A DNA stretch of 64,000 nt, taken from Bacteroides acidifaciens. Its GTDB lineage: Bacteria; Bacteroidota; Bacteroidia; Bacteroidales; Bacteroidaceae. This document shows, piece after piece, positions 26,604 to 35,388 of the stretch. Made by a program: the position numbers and the translations under genes. Location: the NCBI RefSeq assembly GCF_903181435.1, contig NZ_CAEUHO010000005.1:480649-544648 (forward strand). Reading direction: 5' to 3'. The notes under the pieces were generated by a model, which was not told the DNA's origin, ran no database searches, and saw only the letters and a program-made list of their open reading frames with translations. Every line of letters begins with the position of its first letter. The first letter of the stretch is position 1.

Positions 26604-29039
26604 ATGAAAGTAATGAAATTCGGCGGAACGTCCGTAGGTTCCGTGAACAGCATTTTAAGCGTAAAGAGAATCGTAGAGTCGGCTAAAGAGCCGGTAATTG
26701 TAGTTGTTTCCGCATTGGGGGGCATCACTGACAAATTGATAAACACATCGAAGATGGCGGCAGTGGGAGATTCGGCCTATGAAGGCGAGTTCCGCGAAAT
26801 CGTTTACCGCCATGTGGAGATGATTAAGGAAGTGATTCCTGCCGGAGAAAAACAAACTTCGTTGCAACGTCAGATTGGCGAACTGCTGAACGAGTTGAAA
26901 GACATTTTCCAGGGAATCTATCTGATTAAAGACCTTTCACCGAAGACATCGGATACAATTGTCAGCTATGGAGAACGTCTTTCATCCATTATCGTTGCCG
27001 AACTGATTGAAGGGGCACAATGGTTCGATTCGCGCACTTTTATCAAGACGGAAAAGAAGCATAATAAACATACGCTGGATGCGGAACTGACTAATAAACT
27101 GGTGAAAGAGGCTTTCAACTCACTTCCGAAAGTATCGTTAGTGCCCGGATTCATCTCTTCTGACAAGATGTCGGGAGATGTAACGAATCTCGGTCGTGGC
27201 GGTTCCGACTATACGGCTGCCATTATTGCCGCAGCACTCGATGCCAATAGCCTGGAGATATGGACGGATGTAGACGGTTTTATGACTGCCGACCCGCGTG
27301 TCATCTCAACGGCCTACACGATTGCCGAACTGACTTACGTAGAAGCAACCGAACTTTGTAACTTCGGTGCGAAAGTCGTTTATCCGCCGACCATCTATCC
27401 GGTATGCCACAAGAATATACCTATTATAATAAAGAATACATTCAATCCCGACGGAGTAGGAACTATCATCAAACAGGAAGTTTCCAATCCGCATTGCAAA
27501 GCCATTAAGGGTATTTCTTCCATCAACGATACGAGCCTGATTACTGTTCAGGGACTCGGTATGGTAGGTGTAATCGGTGTCAACTACCGTATCTTTAAAG
27601 CGCTGGCAAAGAACGGAATCAGTGTGTTTCTCGTATCTCAGGCTTCATCGGAAAACAGTACTTCTATCGGTGTGCGTAATGCCGATGCCGACCTGGCTTG
27701 CGAAGTGCTGAACGAAGAATTTGCCAAGGAAATTGAAATGGGGGAAATCTCTCCGATTCTTGCGGAAAGAAATCTGGCTACGGTTGCTATCGTAGGCGAG
27801 AATATGAAGCATACACCGGGCATCGCAGGTAAGCTATTCGGTACGTTGGGACGCAACGGTATCAACGTAATCGCTTGTGCACAAGGTGCTTCGGAAACAA
27901 ATATCTCTTTTGTTGTCGATTCCAAATCCTTGCGCAAATCACTGAACGTGATTCATGACTCTTTCTTCCTGTCCGAATATCAGGTATTGAACCTCTTTAT
28001 CTGCGGTATCGGTACGGTGGGTGGCAGCCTGGTAGAGCAGATTCGTTGCCAGCAGCAAAAACTGATGATGGAGAACGGGCTGAAACTTCATGTGGTAGGT
28101 ATCATTGATGCAGCTAAAGCGATGTTCAGCCGTGAAGGGTTCGACCTTGCCAACTTCCGCGAAGAACTGAAAGAGAAAGGTAAGGACAGCAACCTGCAGA
28201 CTATCCGTGACGAAATAGTCGGCATGAATATCTTCAATTCCGTATTTGTAGACTGTACGGCAAGCCCCGACATAGCATCGCTCTACAAGGATTTGCTGGA
28301 ACATAACGTCTCCGTTGTAGCCGCCAACAAGATTGCTGCTTCTTCGGCTTATGAGAACTACCGCGACCTGAAAACGATTGCCCGTCAACGTGGCGTGAAG
28401 TACCTGTTCGAAACAAACGTAGGTGCGGGACTTCCGATTATCAATACAATCAACGACTTGATTCATAGTGGCGACAAGATATTGAAAATTGAAGCCGTAC
28501 TTTCGGGTACATTGAATTACATCTTCAATAAAATCAGCGCCGATATTCCTTTTAGCCGTACCATCAAGATGGCGCAGGAAGAACGTTATTCCGAACCCGA
28601 CCCACGTATTGACCTCAGTGGTAAGGACGTCATCCGCAAACTGGTGATTCTGGCACGCGAAGCCGGATACCGCATCGAACAGGAAGATGTAGAGAAGAAT
28701 CTCTTTGTCCCGAACGATTTCTTCGAAGGTTCTCTGGATGACTTCTGGAAACGTGTTCCGAGCCTTGACGCTGATTTTGAAGCCCGTCGCCAAGTACTCG
28801 AAAAAGAAAATAAACACTGGCGTTTTGTAGCCAAACTGGAGGATGGAAAAGCCTCTGTCGGTTTGCAGGAAGTGGGAGCCAACCATCCGTTCTACGGCTT
28901 GGAAGGCAGCAACAATATCATCCTGCTGACTACGGAACGTTATAAAGAATATCCGATGATGATTCAGGGATACGGTGCAGGTGCAGGCGTGACTGCTGCC
29001 GGAGTATTTGCCGATATTATGAGCATCGCAAACGTTTAA
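26604..29039 (+). CDS. thrA: Bifunctional aspartokinase / homoserine dehydrogenase
   Basis: First and third steps of the threonine/methionine branch, 811 residues. The aspartokinase domain starts MKVMKFGGTSVGSVNSI and contains LGRGGSDYTAAIIAAALDA. Two ACT domains follow (LITVQGLGMVGVIGV; VAIVGENMKHTPGIAGKLF), allowing threonine feedback. The homoserine dehydrogenase domain has the NAD-binding LFICGIGTVGGSLVEQI and the catalytic region FETNVGAGLPIINTINDL. It is the first gene of thrA - apgM-like - thrC, with gaps of 6 and 11 bp. Confidence 0.97.
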   Translation: MKVMKFGGTSVGSVNSILSVKRIVESAKEPVIVVVSALGGITDKLINTSKMAAVGDSAYEGEFREIVYRHVEMIKEVIPAGEKQTSLQRQIGELLNELKDIFQGIYLIKDLSPKTSDTIVSYGERLSSIIVAELIEGAQWFDSRTFIKTEKKHNKHTLDAELTNKLVKEAFNSLPKVSLVPGFISSDKMSGDVTNLGRGGSDYTAAIIAAALDANSLEIWTDVDGFMTADPRVISTAYTIAELTYVEATELCNFGAKVVYPPTIYPVCHKNIPIIIKNTFNPDGVGTIIKQEVSNPHCKAIKGISSINDTSLITVQGLGMVGVIGVNYRIFKALAKNGISVFLVSQASSENSTSIGVRNADADLACEVLNEEFAKEIEMGEISPILAERNLATVAIVGENMKHTPGIAGKLFGTLGRNGINVIACAQGASETNISFVVDSKSLRKSLNVIHDSFFLSEYQVLNLFICGIGTVGGSLVEQIRCQQQKLMMENGLKLHVVGIIDAAKAMFSREGFDLANFREELKEKGKDSNLQTIRDEIVGMNIFNSVFVDCTASPDIASLYKDLLEHNVSVVAANKIAASSAYENYRDLKTIARQRGVKYLFETNVGAGLPIINTINDLIHSGDKILKIEAVLSGTLNYIFNKISADIPFSRTIKMAQEERYSEPDPRIDLSGKDVIRKLVILAREAGYRIEQEDVEKNLFVPNDFFEGSLDDFWKRVPSLDADFEARRQVLEKENKHWRFVAKLEDGKASVGLQEVGANHPFYGLEGSNNIILLTTERYKEYPMMIQGYGAGAGVTAAGVFADIMSIANV

Positions 29040-29045
29040 CGCCTT

Positions 29046-30254
29046 ATGAAACATATTATCATATTGGGAGACGGAATGGCCGACTGGCCGGTGAAGTCAT
29101 TAGGGGATAGGACGCTCCTGCAATATGCAAAGACGCCTTATATGGATAAATTAGCCCGCATGGGGCGTGTCGGACGGTTGCATACCGTTGCCGAAGGCTT
29201 TCATCCGGGTAGTGAGGTGGCCAATATGTCCGTATTGGGATATAATCTTCCGAAAGTGTACGAAGGTCGCGGTCCGCTCGAAGCGGCGAGTATCGGTGTA
29301 GACCTGCAGCCGGGAGAGATGGCGATGCGTTGCAACCTGATTTGTGTGGAAGGGGAGATTCTGAAGAATCACTCTTCGGGACATATCTCTACGGAAGAGG
29401 CGGACGTATTAATCCAATATCTGCAAGAGAAACTGGGCAACGACCGCGTGCGTTTTCATACGGGAGTCCAGTATCGTCATCTATTAGTTATTAAAGGAGG
29501 AAACAAGGAACTGGACTGTACTCCACCGCACGATGTGCCTTTGAAGCCTTTCCGTCCGCTAATGGTGAAACCATTGGTGCCGGAAGCTCAAGAGACGGCA
29601 GACTTGATTAATGACCTGATTCTGAAATCACAGGAATTGTTGAAAGACCATCCGTTGAATCTGAAACGTATGGCCGAAGGCAAAGACCCTGCAAACAGCA
29701 TTTGGCCTTGGAGTCCCGGTTACCGTCCGCAGATGCCTACCTTCTCCGAAACATTCCCGCAGGTGAAGAAAGGAGCGGTTATCTCTGCTGTAGACTTGAT
29801 AAACGGAATCGGTTACTATGCAGGCTTACGCCGCATCGCAGTAGAGGGAGCCACCGGACTTTATAATACGAATTATGAAAACAAAGTAGCCGCCGCTTTG
29901 GAAGCCTTAAAGACGGACGACTTTGTTTATCTGCATATCGAAGCCAGTGATGAGGCGGGACACGAAGGGGACATCGACCTGAAACTCCTGACTATCGAGA
30001 ATCTCGATAAACGTGCCGTAGGCCCTATCTATGAAGCTGTGAAAGACTGGGACGAGCCTGTGGCGATAGCCGTATTGCCCGACCATCCCACTCCTTGCGA
30101 GCTTCGTACGCATACTGCCGACCCTATCCCGTTCCTTATCTGGTATCCGGGTATCGAACCGGACGAAGTACAGACGTATGACGAAGTGGCGGCTTGTAGC
30201 GGTAGCTACGGTCTGCTGAAAGAAGACGAGTTTATAAAAGAGTTCATGAAATAA
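29046..30254 (+). CDS. ApgM-family protein, probable homoserine kinase
   Basis: A 402-residue member of the alkaline-phosphatase superfamily, annotated by family as cofactor-independent phosphoglycerate mutase (COG3635). Metal-site segments are visible: IILGDGMADWP, SEVANMSVLGYNL, HSSGHIS, EASDEAGHEGDIDLK and VLPDHPTPCE. The position between thrA and thrC is exactly where homoserine kinase is required, and no GHMP-type thrB occurs in this window. The subgroup has been proposed as a functional replacement for homoserine kinase in Bacteroidetes. I infer O-phosphohomoserine formation; mutase activity is the alternative. Confidence 0.85.
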   Translation: MKHIIILGDGMADWPVKSLGDRTLLQYAKTPYMDKLARMGRVGRLHTVAEGFHPGSEVANMSVLGYNLPKVYEGRGPLEAASIGVDLQPGEMAMRCNLICVEGEILKNHSSGHISTEEADVLIQYLQEKLGNDRVRFHTGVQYRHLLVIKGGNKELDCTPPHDVPLKPFRPLMVKPLVPEAQETADLINDLILKSQELLKDHPLNLKRMAEGKDPANSIWPWSPGYRPQMPTFSETFPQVKKGAVISAVDLINGIGYYAGLRRIAVEGATGLYNTNYENKVAAALEALKTDDFVYLHIEASDEAGHEGDIDLKLLTIENLDKRAVGPIYEAVKDWDEPVAIAVLPDHPTPCELRTHTADPIPFLIWYPGIEPDEVQTYDEVAACSGSYGLLKEDEFIKEFMK

Positions 30255-30265
30255 CGCATCCGATT

Positions 30266-31567
30266 ATGATTTATTATAGTACAAATAAGCAAGCGCCTAA
30301 TGCTTCACTGCAAGAAGCGGTAGTGAAAGGGCTTGCTGCCGATAAAGGGCTGTTTATGCCTATGTCCATCAAACCGCTTCCACAAGATTTTTACGATTCG
30401 ATTGAAAGCTTGTCCTTCCAGGAGATTGCTTATCGTGTAGCCGATGCTTTCTTCGGTGAGGACGTTCCTGCCGATACGTTGAAACAGATTGTGTATGACA
30501 CTTTAAGTTTCGATGTGCCTTTGGTGAAAGTATCGGAGAATATCTACTCACTCGAACTTTTCCACGGTCCGACATTGGCTTTCAAGGATGTGGGGGGGCG
30601 TTTTATGGCGCGTCTGCTTGGTTATTTCATTAAGAAAGAAGGGCAGAAGAATGTCAATGTGCTGGTAGCCACTTCCGGTGATACGGGAAGTGCGGTGGCT
30701 AACGGTTTCTTAGGTGTGGAAGGTATTCATGTATATGTACTTTATCCGAAAGGAAAAGTGAGCGAAATACAGGAAAAGCAATTCACCACATTAGGACAGA
30801 ATATTACCGCCCTCGAAGTGGACGGAACATTCGATGATTGTCAGGCATTGGTGAAATCGGCTTTCATGGATAAGGAACTGAACGAACATCTTTCCCTTAC
30901 TTCCGCCAATTCTATCAACGTTGCCCGCTTCCTGCCGCAAGCATTCTATTATTTCTACGCTTATGCCCAGTTGAAGCGTGCCGGAAAAGCTGACAATGCA
31001 GTAATCTGCGTTCCTAGCGGAAACTTCGGAAATATCACTGCCGGTCTGTTCGGTAAGAAAATGGGATTACCAGTGAAACGTTTCATTGCGGCTAATAACC
31101 GTAACGATATATTCTACCAATATCTGCAAACAGGCGAATACAACCCGCGTCCGTCTATTGCAACCATCGCTAATGCCATGGACGTAGGCGACCCGAGCAA
31201 CTTTGCCCGTGTACTCGATTTGTATAAAGGTTCTCATGCTGCTATCTCCGCCGAGATTTCGGGAACTACCTATACCGACGAACAAATCCGTGAAACTGTG
31301 AAAGAGACTTGGAAAGAACACCATTATCTGCTCGACCCTCATGGGGCATGTGGCTATCGTGCATTGGCAGAAGGTTTACAACCGGGCGAAACAGGTGTAT
31401 TCCTCGAAACAGCCCATCCTGCCAAGTTCCTCGAAACAGTAGAAAGTATCATTGGTGAAACGGTGGAAATACCTGCCAAATTGCAGGAGTTTATGAAAGG
31501 TGAGAAGAAGAGTCTCCAAATGACGAAAGAGTTTGCAGACTTTAAGAAGTATCTGCTTTCGCTCTGA
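30266..31567 (+). CDS. thrC: Threonine synthase
   Basis: PLP enzyme of 433 residues converting O-phosphohomoserine to threonine. The N-terminal YYSTNKQAPNASLQEAVVKGL is typical of the yeast/E. coli-type class. The Schiff-base Lys sits in GPTLAFKDVGGRFM, the phosphate-binding loop is LVATSGDTGSAVANGF, and SANSINVARFLPQAFYYFYAY is conserved. It is the last gene of the threonine operon, 11 bp after the ApgM-like gene. No standard terminator follows; a 22-bp repeat array does. Confidence 0.96.
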   Translation: MIYYSTNKQAPNASLQEAVVKGLAADKGLFMPMSIKPLPQDFYDSIESLSFQEIAYRVADAFFGEDVPADTLKQIVYDTLSFDVPLVKVSENIYSLELFHGPTLAFKDVGGRFMARLLGYFIKKEGQKNVNVLVATSGDTGSAVANGFLGVEGIHVYVLYPKGKVSEIQEKQFTTLGQNITALEVDGTFDDCQALVKSAFMDKELNEHLSLTSANSINVARFLPQAFYYFYAYAQLKRAGKADNAVICVPSGNFGNITAGLFGKKMGLPVKRFIAANNRNDIFYQYLQTGEYNPRPSIATIANAMDVGDPSNFARVLDLYKGSHAAISAEISGTTYTDEQIRETVKETWKEHHYLLDPHGACGYRALAEGLQPGETGVFLETAHPAKFLETVESIIGETVEIPAKLQEFMKGEKKSLQMTKEFADFKKYLLSL

Positions 31568-31590
31568 TCTTCATCTTTCCATTAAGGAGT

Positions 31591-31678
31591 TTGTGCCACT
31601 CTATTGGCATGGTCGTGCCATTGAGGTGTCACGGCTGTGCCAACAGGGTGGCACTGCTTTGACAATGGCTTGGTACAA
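31591..31678. repeat. Four-unit 22-bp array of imperfect palindromes
   Basis: Four adjacent 22-bp units with no length variation. Each is a dyad of the form TGCCA-N6-TGGCA: TGCCACTCTATTGGCA, TGCCATTGAGGTGTCA, TGCCAACAGGGTGGCA and TGACAATGGCTTGGTA. The array is between the convergent thrC and thiamine pyrophosphokinase genes. The period equals that of the array at 18468-18687. Confidence 0.65.
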
Positions 31679-31698
31679 GTCTGCCGTTTAAATGTAGT

Positions 31699-32349
31699 TT
31701 ACACAAAAGCCAGGAATATCAAATACTCTCCTGTACAATGAATGGTAAACTCATCGGCTGTTGCTTCATTCAGCGTACCTTGCCACCAGTTGGTGAAGTC
31801 ACTGAGCGGATAAACCAATCCTTCCTCCTTTAATCCTTTTGCTCCGAAATTGATAATCGAAATCTGCTGTCCGGGATGGGACTCGAATGTCTGTGTACCG
31901 TTCACAGACATAAATACACCGTAGTCCGTAATTGTCCTTATTTCCATGCCCTCTTTCATATAGTCAATCAGCAGGCTGATATTTCCCAGTGTATGGTCTT
32001 CCCGTTTGCCGGTAGCTCCGACAATGGCAATCTTACGGAATCCTTTCTCTTGCAGAAAGTGAACAGCTTTGGTTTGGTCGTTCGTTTCCTGGTCGGCTAT
32101 CTGGTGTACGATAGAAGAGAAACGTTCTTTATATTCCGGTGAAAGAGAATCACCGTCACCGATAATCACGTCCGGTGTATGTCCACGAGAGATATATTCA
32201 TTGGCTGCACCGTCACAACAAGCTACGAATTTAGCTTCTTCCAACATTCGCAAAGGAAGAGTGTGAGTAGGATATTCACCGTTAGCCAATATCACGGCTT
32301 CGGGCATATAGTCTTCGTTTATCATTGTATGCTCATTATTTTTTTCCAT
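31699..32349 (-). CDS. thiN: Thiamine pyrophosphokinase
   Basis: Converts thiamine to thiamine diphosphate using ATP; 216 residues. TPK signatures: AVILANGEYPTH, VACCDGAANEYISRGHTPDVIIGDGDSLS (acidic metal site) and NDQTKAVHFLQEKGF, then GATGKREDHTLGNISLL. It is the last gene of the TPP-riboswitch operon and overlaps the end of the transporter gene by 28 bp. Its role is to trap imported thiamine as the cofactor. Confidence 0.94.
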   Translation of the reverse strand: MEKNNEHTMINEDYMPEAVILANGEYPTHTLPLRMLEEAKFVACCDGAANEYISRGHTPDVIIGDGDSLSPEYKERFSSIVHQIADQETNDQTKAVHFLQEKGFRKIAIVGATGKREDHTLGNISLLIDYMKEGMEIRTITDYGVFMSVNGTQTFESHPGQQISIINFGAKGLKEEGLVYPLSDFTNWWQGTLNEATADEFTIHCTGEYLIFLAFV

Positions 32350-32900
32350 TTAAAGTAGCCAAAGATAGCTATAATGGAGTAAAGTCCGTATAAAGCAGAA
32401 GTAAAATAAAGGTCTTTATAAATATACAGTCCGCAACAAACGATGTCTACAAGTATCCAAGCAAACCATTGTTCGATATATTTGCGTGCCAGCATCCACA
32501 TGCCGACAATGCTCAGTGCCGTGGTGAAGCTATCCAGCCATGGTACATTGCTGTCCGTGTATTCAATGAGTATCCAGGCAATGCCGATAAAGGCAACGAT
32601 GAATATCAGCAGAAGCGGAAGATAGCATTTCCACGGTGTATGTATGATGGGAAGGGCAGATTGAGTCTGTTTTTCTTTCCTCTGTCCCCACATCCAAAAG
32701 AACCAGCCATAAACGGCGGCTATCAGATAGTAGATATTGATGCCAAAGTCAGCGTATAATCCTGCTTTGTAATATACGAAGATATAGATAGCAGGCATGA
32801 TAATCCCCGCTATCCAAAGATAGATACTTGCCCGGTATTCCAACCAAAGGTAGACTAAACCGACAATCGTACCGAATATTTCCAGAAAATTCATTTCCAT
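32322..32900 (-). CDS. pnuT: PnuC-family transporter, predicted thiamine type (PnuT)
   Basis: Inner-membrane facilitator of 192 residues with seven or so hydrophobic segments and the family pattern (EIFGTIVGLVYLWLEYRAS; YYLIAAVYGWFFWMWG; WMLARKYIEQWFAWILVDIV). PnuC relatives carry nicotinamide riboside. Those beside thiamine kinase genes and under TPP riboswitches carry thiamine, and that is the context here. Uptake would be driven by downstream pyrophosphorylation. Confidence 0.9.
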   Translation of the reverse strand: MEMNFLEIFGTIVGLVYLWLEYRASIYLWIAGIIMPAIYIFVYYKAGLYADFGINIYYLIAAVYGWFFWMWGQRKEKQTQSALPIIHTPWKCYLPLLLIFIVAFIGIAWILIEYTDSNVPWLDSFTTALSIVGMWMLARKYIEQWFAWILVDIVCCGLYIYKDLYFTSALYGLYSIIAIFGYFKWKKIMSIQ

Positions 32901-32912
32901 AGCCCTGTGGTA

Positions 32913-35162
32913 TTAAAAGCGGATAGAAACATGTCCCATGACGTTTGTTCCTGCCTGCGCTGCATATCCGGCATAGTTTCTCCGATTCTCCACCGTATCG
33001 GTGTAGTCGCTCGAAGCCCAACCGTTGTTTTCATATTTTTCATTAAACAGATTGTACACAGTGAACCCTACCGTGACTTCTTTCAACACCTTCTTGGGAC
33101 GGAAGGAGTACGCCAGATTGAGGTTATTGACAAAATATTTATCAAGAGTCAATTCTTCTACTTCCGCATTTGTCATATACTGTTTGCTTACGAACTGTGA
33201 TTGCAAAGCTGCTTCGAATCCCTTATAAATAAATGAGAAGCGGTTATTAAATAGAAAGTCGGGTGAGAAAGCGATGTGAGTGTCTTTATGCTTGATCTGA
33301 ACAGTCGGGAGGGAAGTAGAACTACCGTCGTCATTATAGTGGTAGCCCGGCAGGCTTTCTACAAAATCTTGGATGCGGTTTTTGCTCCATGTAGCGTTGA
33401 TGTCCCATTGAAACCATTTACACGGTTTGATTCCCAGCATTAGCTCGACTCCCATACGATAACTGTCCGGCACGTTTTCGGTCAGTGCTTCACCTATATC
33501 GTTTAAAGCTCCGGTCAGAACCAGTTGGTCGGTATAATCCATGTAGTAGAAGTTTGCACCTGTCGTCAGCCATTGGTTGGCGAAAGTATATCCTGCTTCA
33601 TAGTCGAGCAGTTTTTCAGCTTTGGGGTATGAATCCGGATCGCTATCCGTATAATTGTTTCTTGTCGGTTCTTTTTGGGCTACCGAGAAAGAGGCATAAA
33701 CGCGATGGTTGGACGTGATGTTCCAGTTTAACCCGACTTTCGGGTTAAAGAAATCGAACTTCTTGTCTACTGCCAGTGGACGCAGGGCATTTTTGCTCCA
33801 GTCATATTTATCATTGTTTCCGTCGATGGTATAGTCGATGTGTCGATACTGAAGATCGGCATACGCGCTTAATCCTCTGGTAAGATCGTAGTTTGCTTTC
33901 AGATAAATATTGCCATCGGTCTTTTTGGATTTATTGCGGTAATATTCATGGTCGGGAGATAGAGTGCCCACATAATTCTTCACCCAGGGAACTCTTCCGA
34001 AGTTATTGCCCCGGTATTGATTCAAACCACCTCCTAGAGACGCATTCAGCCTGTTGACCGTATAATTGAGAGAAAAAACGCCGCCACCGAATTTGTTGTC
34101 CATCTTCTTCTGACGGACTAAATCGCTTTTGGTTATTTCGGTTCCATCAATAGTGAATGGTTTCAGGCCATATTCTATAAGGGATCTGTCGTCTTTGTAC
34201 TCTTCGTAATAGCCATCGCCTTTGGTGTAATGCAAGGCAACATTCAGATTCCAGGCTGTCGAGAAAGTATGATTGAAGAGAAGCTGATAATTCTTTTGCA
34301 GATAATTATCCGTTTGGTCGTCATAAAAATGCTTGTTGCCGTTGGCGTCGGTGTACATCTCGCCACAGGGGTTGTAGCGTCTGCCGAAATCCTCCATTTC
34401 CTTTTTGGTTGCGTATCCCCAGGCATGATATGTCTTTTCTTTTCCAGCAAATGCAATCAGTTTCACAGATGTGTTTTCTGCAAAATAACCTCCTTGCAGG
34501 TAGTAAGAATTCAGGTCTACCGAAGCGCGGTCTATGTATCCGTCCGTACCGATATTGGAAAGACGGGCGTCAAACGTCCAATGGTTATTGAGCAAACCGG
34601 TTCCTACTTTCACCGTTTCCTTGTGCGTGTTGAATGAACCGTATGAACCGTTGAATTCGGCATACGGCTTCATGGATGCACCTTCAGTCTGCATATTAAC
34701 GCTGGCTCCGAAGGCACCTGCCCCGTTGGTAGACGTACCTGCGCCTCGTTGCACTTGCATATCTTTTACGGAGGAAGAAAAGTCGGGCATATTTACCCAG
34801 AACAGATTATGGCTTTCGGCATCGTTCATCGGTATGCCGTTTACCGTGATGTTGATACGTGTACCGTCGGTTCCGCGCACACGAAGAGTCGTGTAGCCGA
34901 TACCTGCTCCTGCATCCGATGTGGTCAGTGTAGAAGGAGTCATGCTTAACAGATAAGGGATATCCTGTCCGAAGTTAACCTTCTTCAATTCTGCTTTGCC
35001 TATATTGGTGAATGCCACGGGAGTTTTGGCGGTGGCACGCGTGGATACTACCTGCACTTCTTGTAGGTTTACTACTTTCATACTATCCTTTACACTCGTC
35101 TGTGCATGAACAGAGATGCCTACGCCCGATAAGGCGATGGCCATCCATACAACTTTTTTCAT
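32913..35162 (-). CDS. TonB-dependent outer-membrane receptor, predicted thiamine
   Basis: A 749-residue receptor: signal peptide MKKVVWMAIALSGVGISVHA, TonB box VVNLQEVQVVSTRA, plug with TLRVRGTDGTRINITVNGIP and VQRGAGTSTNGAGAFGASVN, and a barrel ending GTNVMGHVSIRF. It is the first gene after a TPP riboswitch and 12 bp before the PnuT gene, which makes thiamine or a derivative the likely ligand. This matches the receptor gene (omr1 type) known to be TPP-regulated in Bacteroidetes. Confidence 0.92.
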   Translation of the reverse strand: MKKVVWMAIALSGVGISVHAQTSVKDSMKVVNLQEVQVVSTRATAKTPVAFTNIGKAELKKVNFGQDIPYLLSMTPSTLTTSDAGAGIGYTTLRVRGTDGTRINITVNGIPMNDAESHNLFWVNMPDFSSSVKDMQVQRGAGTSTNGAGAFGASVNMQTEGASMKPYAEFNGSYGSFNTHKETVKVGTGLLNNHWTFDARLSNIGTDGYIDRASVDLNSYYLQGGYFAENTSVKLIAFAGKEKTYHAWGYATKKEMEDFGRRYNPCGEMYTDANGNKHFYDDQTDNYLQKNYQLLFNHTFSTAWNLNVALHYTKGDGYYEEYKDDRSLIEYGLKPFTIDGTEITKSDLVRQKKMDNKFGGGVFSLNYTVNRLNASLGGGLNQYRGNNFGRVPWVKNYVGTLSPDHEYYRNKSKKTDGNIYLKANYDLTRGLSAYADLQYRHIDYTIDGNNDKYDWSKNALRPLAVDKKFDFFNPKVGLNWNITSNHRVYASFSVAQKEPTRNNYTDSDPDSYPKAEKLLDYEAGYTFANQWLTTGANFYYMDYTDQLVLTGALNDIGEALTENVPDSYRMGVELMLGIKPCKWFQWDINATWSKNRIQDFVESLPGYHYNDDGSSTSLPTVQIKHKDTHIAFSPDFLFNNRFSFIYKGFEAALQSQFVSKQYMTNAEVEELTLDKYFVNNLNLAYSFRPKKVLKEVTVGFTVYNLFNEKYENNGWASSDYTDTVENRRNYAGYAAQAGTNVMGHVSIRF

Positions 35163-35182
35163 CTTGCTTACTAATTAGTTCT

Positions 35183-35262
35183 CTACGCCGGCATTACCCG
35201 GATCAGATTCTATGGGTATGTTCTCAGCCCGTCATGTTAAGGCACCCCTACCAGTGAATCGG
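35183..35262 (-). promoter_or_regulatory. TPP riboswitch (thi box)
   Basis: On the minus strand the conserved THI elements are readable in order: ACTGGTAGGGGTGCC, GGGCTGAGA, CATACCC, ATCTGATCCGGGTAATGCC, GGCG. It ends about 20 bp before the receptor start codon. Given that position it probably controls translation or early termination of the receptor-pnuT-TPK operon in response to thiamine diphosphate. Confidence 0.95.
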
Positions 35263-35266
35263 TTAC

Positions 35267-35274
35267 AAAAATAC
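35267..35274 (-). promoter_or_regulatory. -7 box upstream of the TPP riboswitch
   Basis: TATTTTTG on the minus strand immediately precedes the riboswitch and fits TAnnTTTG. Confidence 0.55.
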
Positions 35275-35336
35275 AGCTTTTGCAGGAGGAAAGCAAAAAA
35301 AACTTTTAGATTCACTAAAAACAATATAACTTTGTA

Positions 35337-35344
35337 ACTTATTA
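35337..35344 (+). promoter_or_regulatory. -7 box for the MscS-family gene
   Basis: TAACTTTG (TAnnTTTG), 45 bp before the start codon. Confidence 0.45.
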
Positions 35345-35388
35345 GAATAGCCATATAACTGTTTACTCATTTAATATACATTTTAATT

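Noticed and set aside
27939..29054. 371-codon ORF antisense to thrA
   Set aside because: It is a shadow of a well-supported gene, with no domain or signal recognised.
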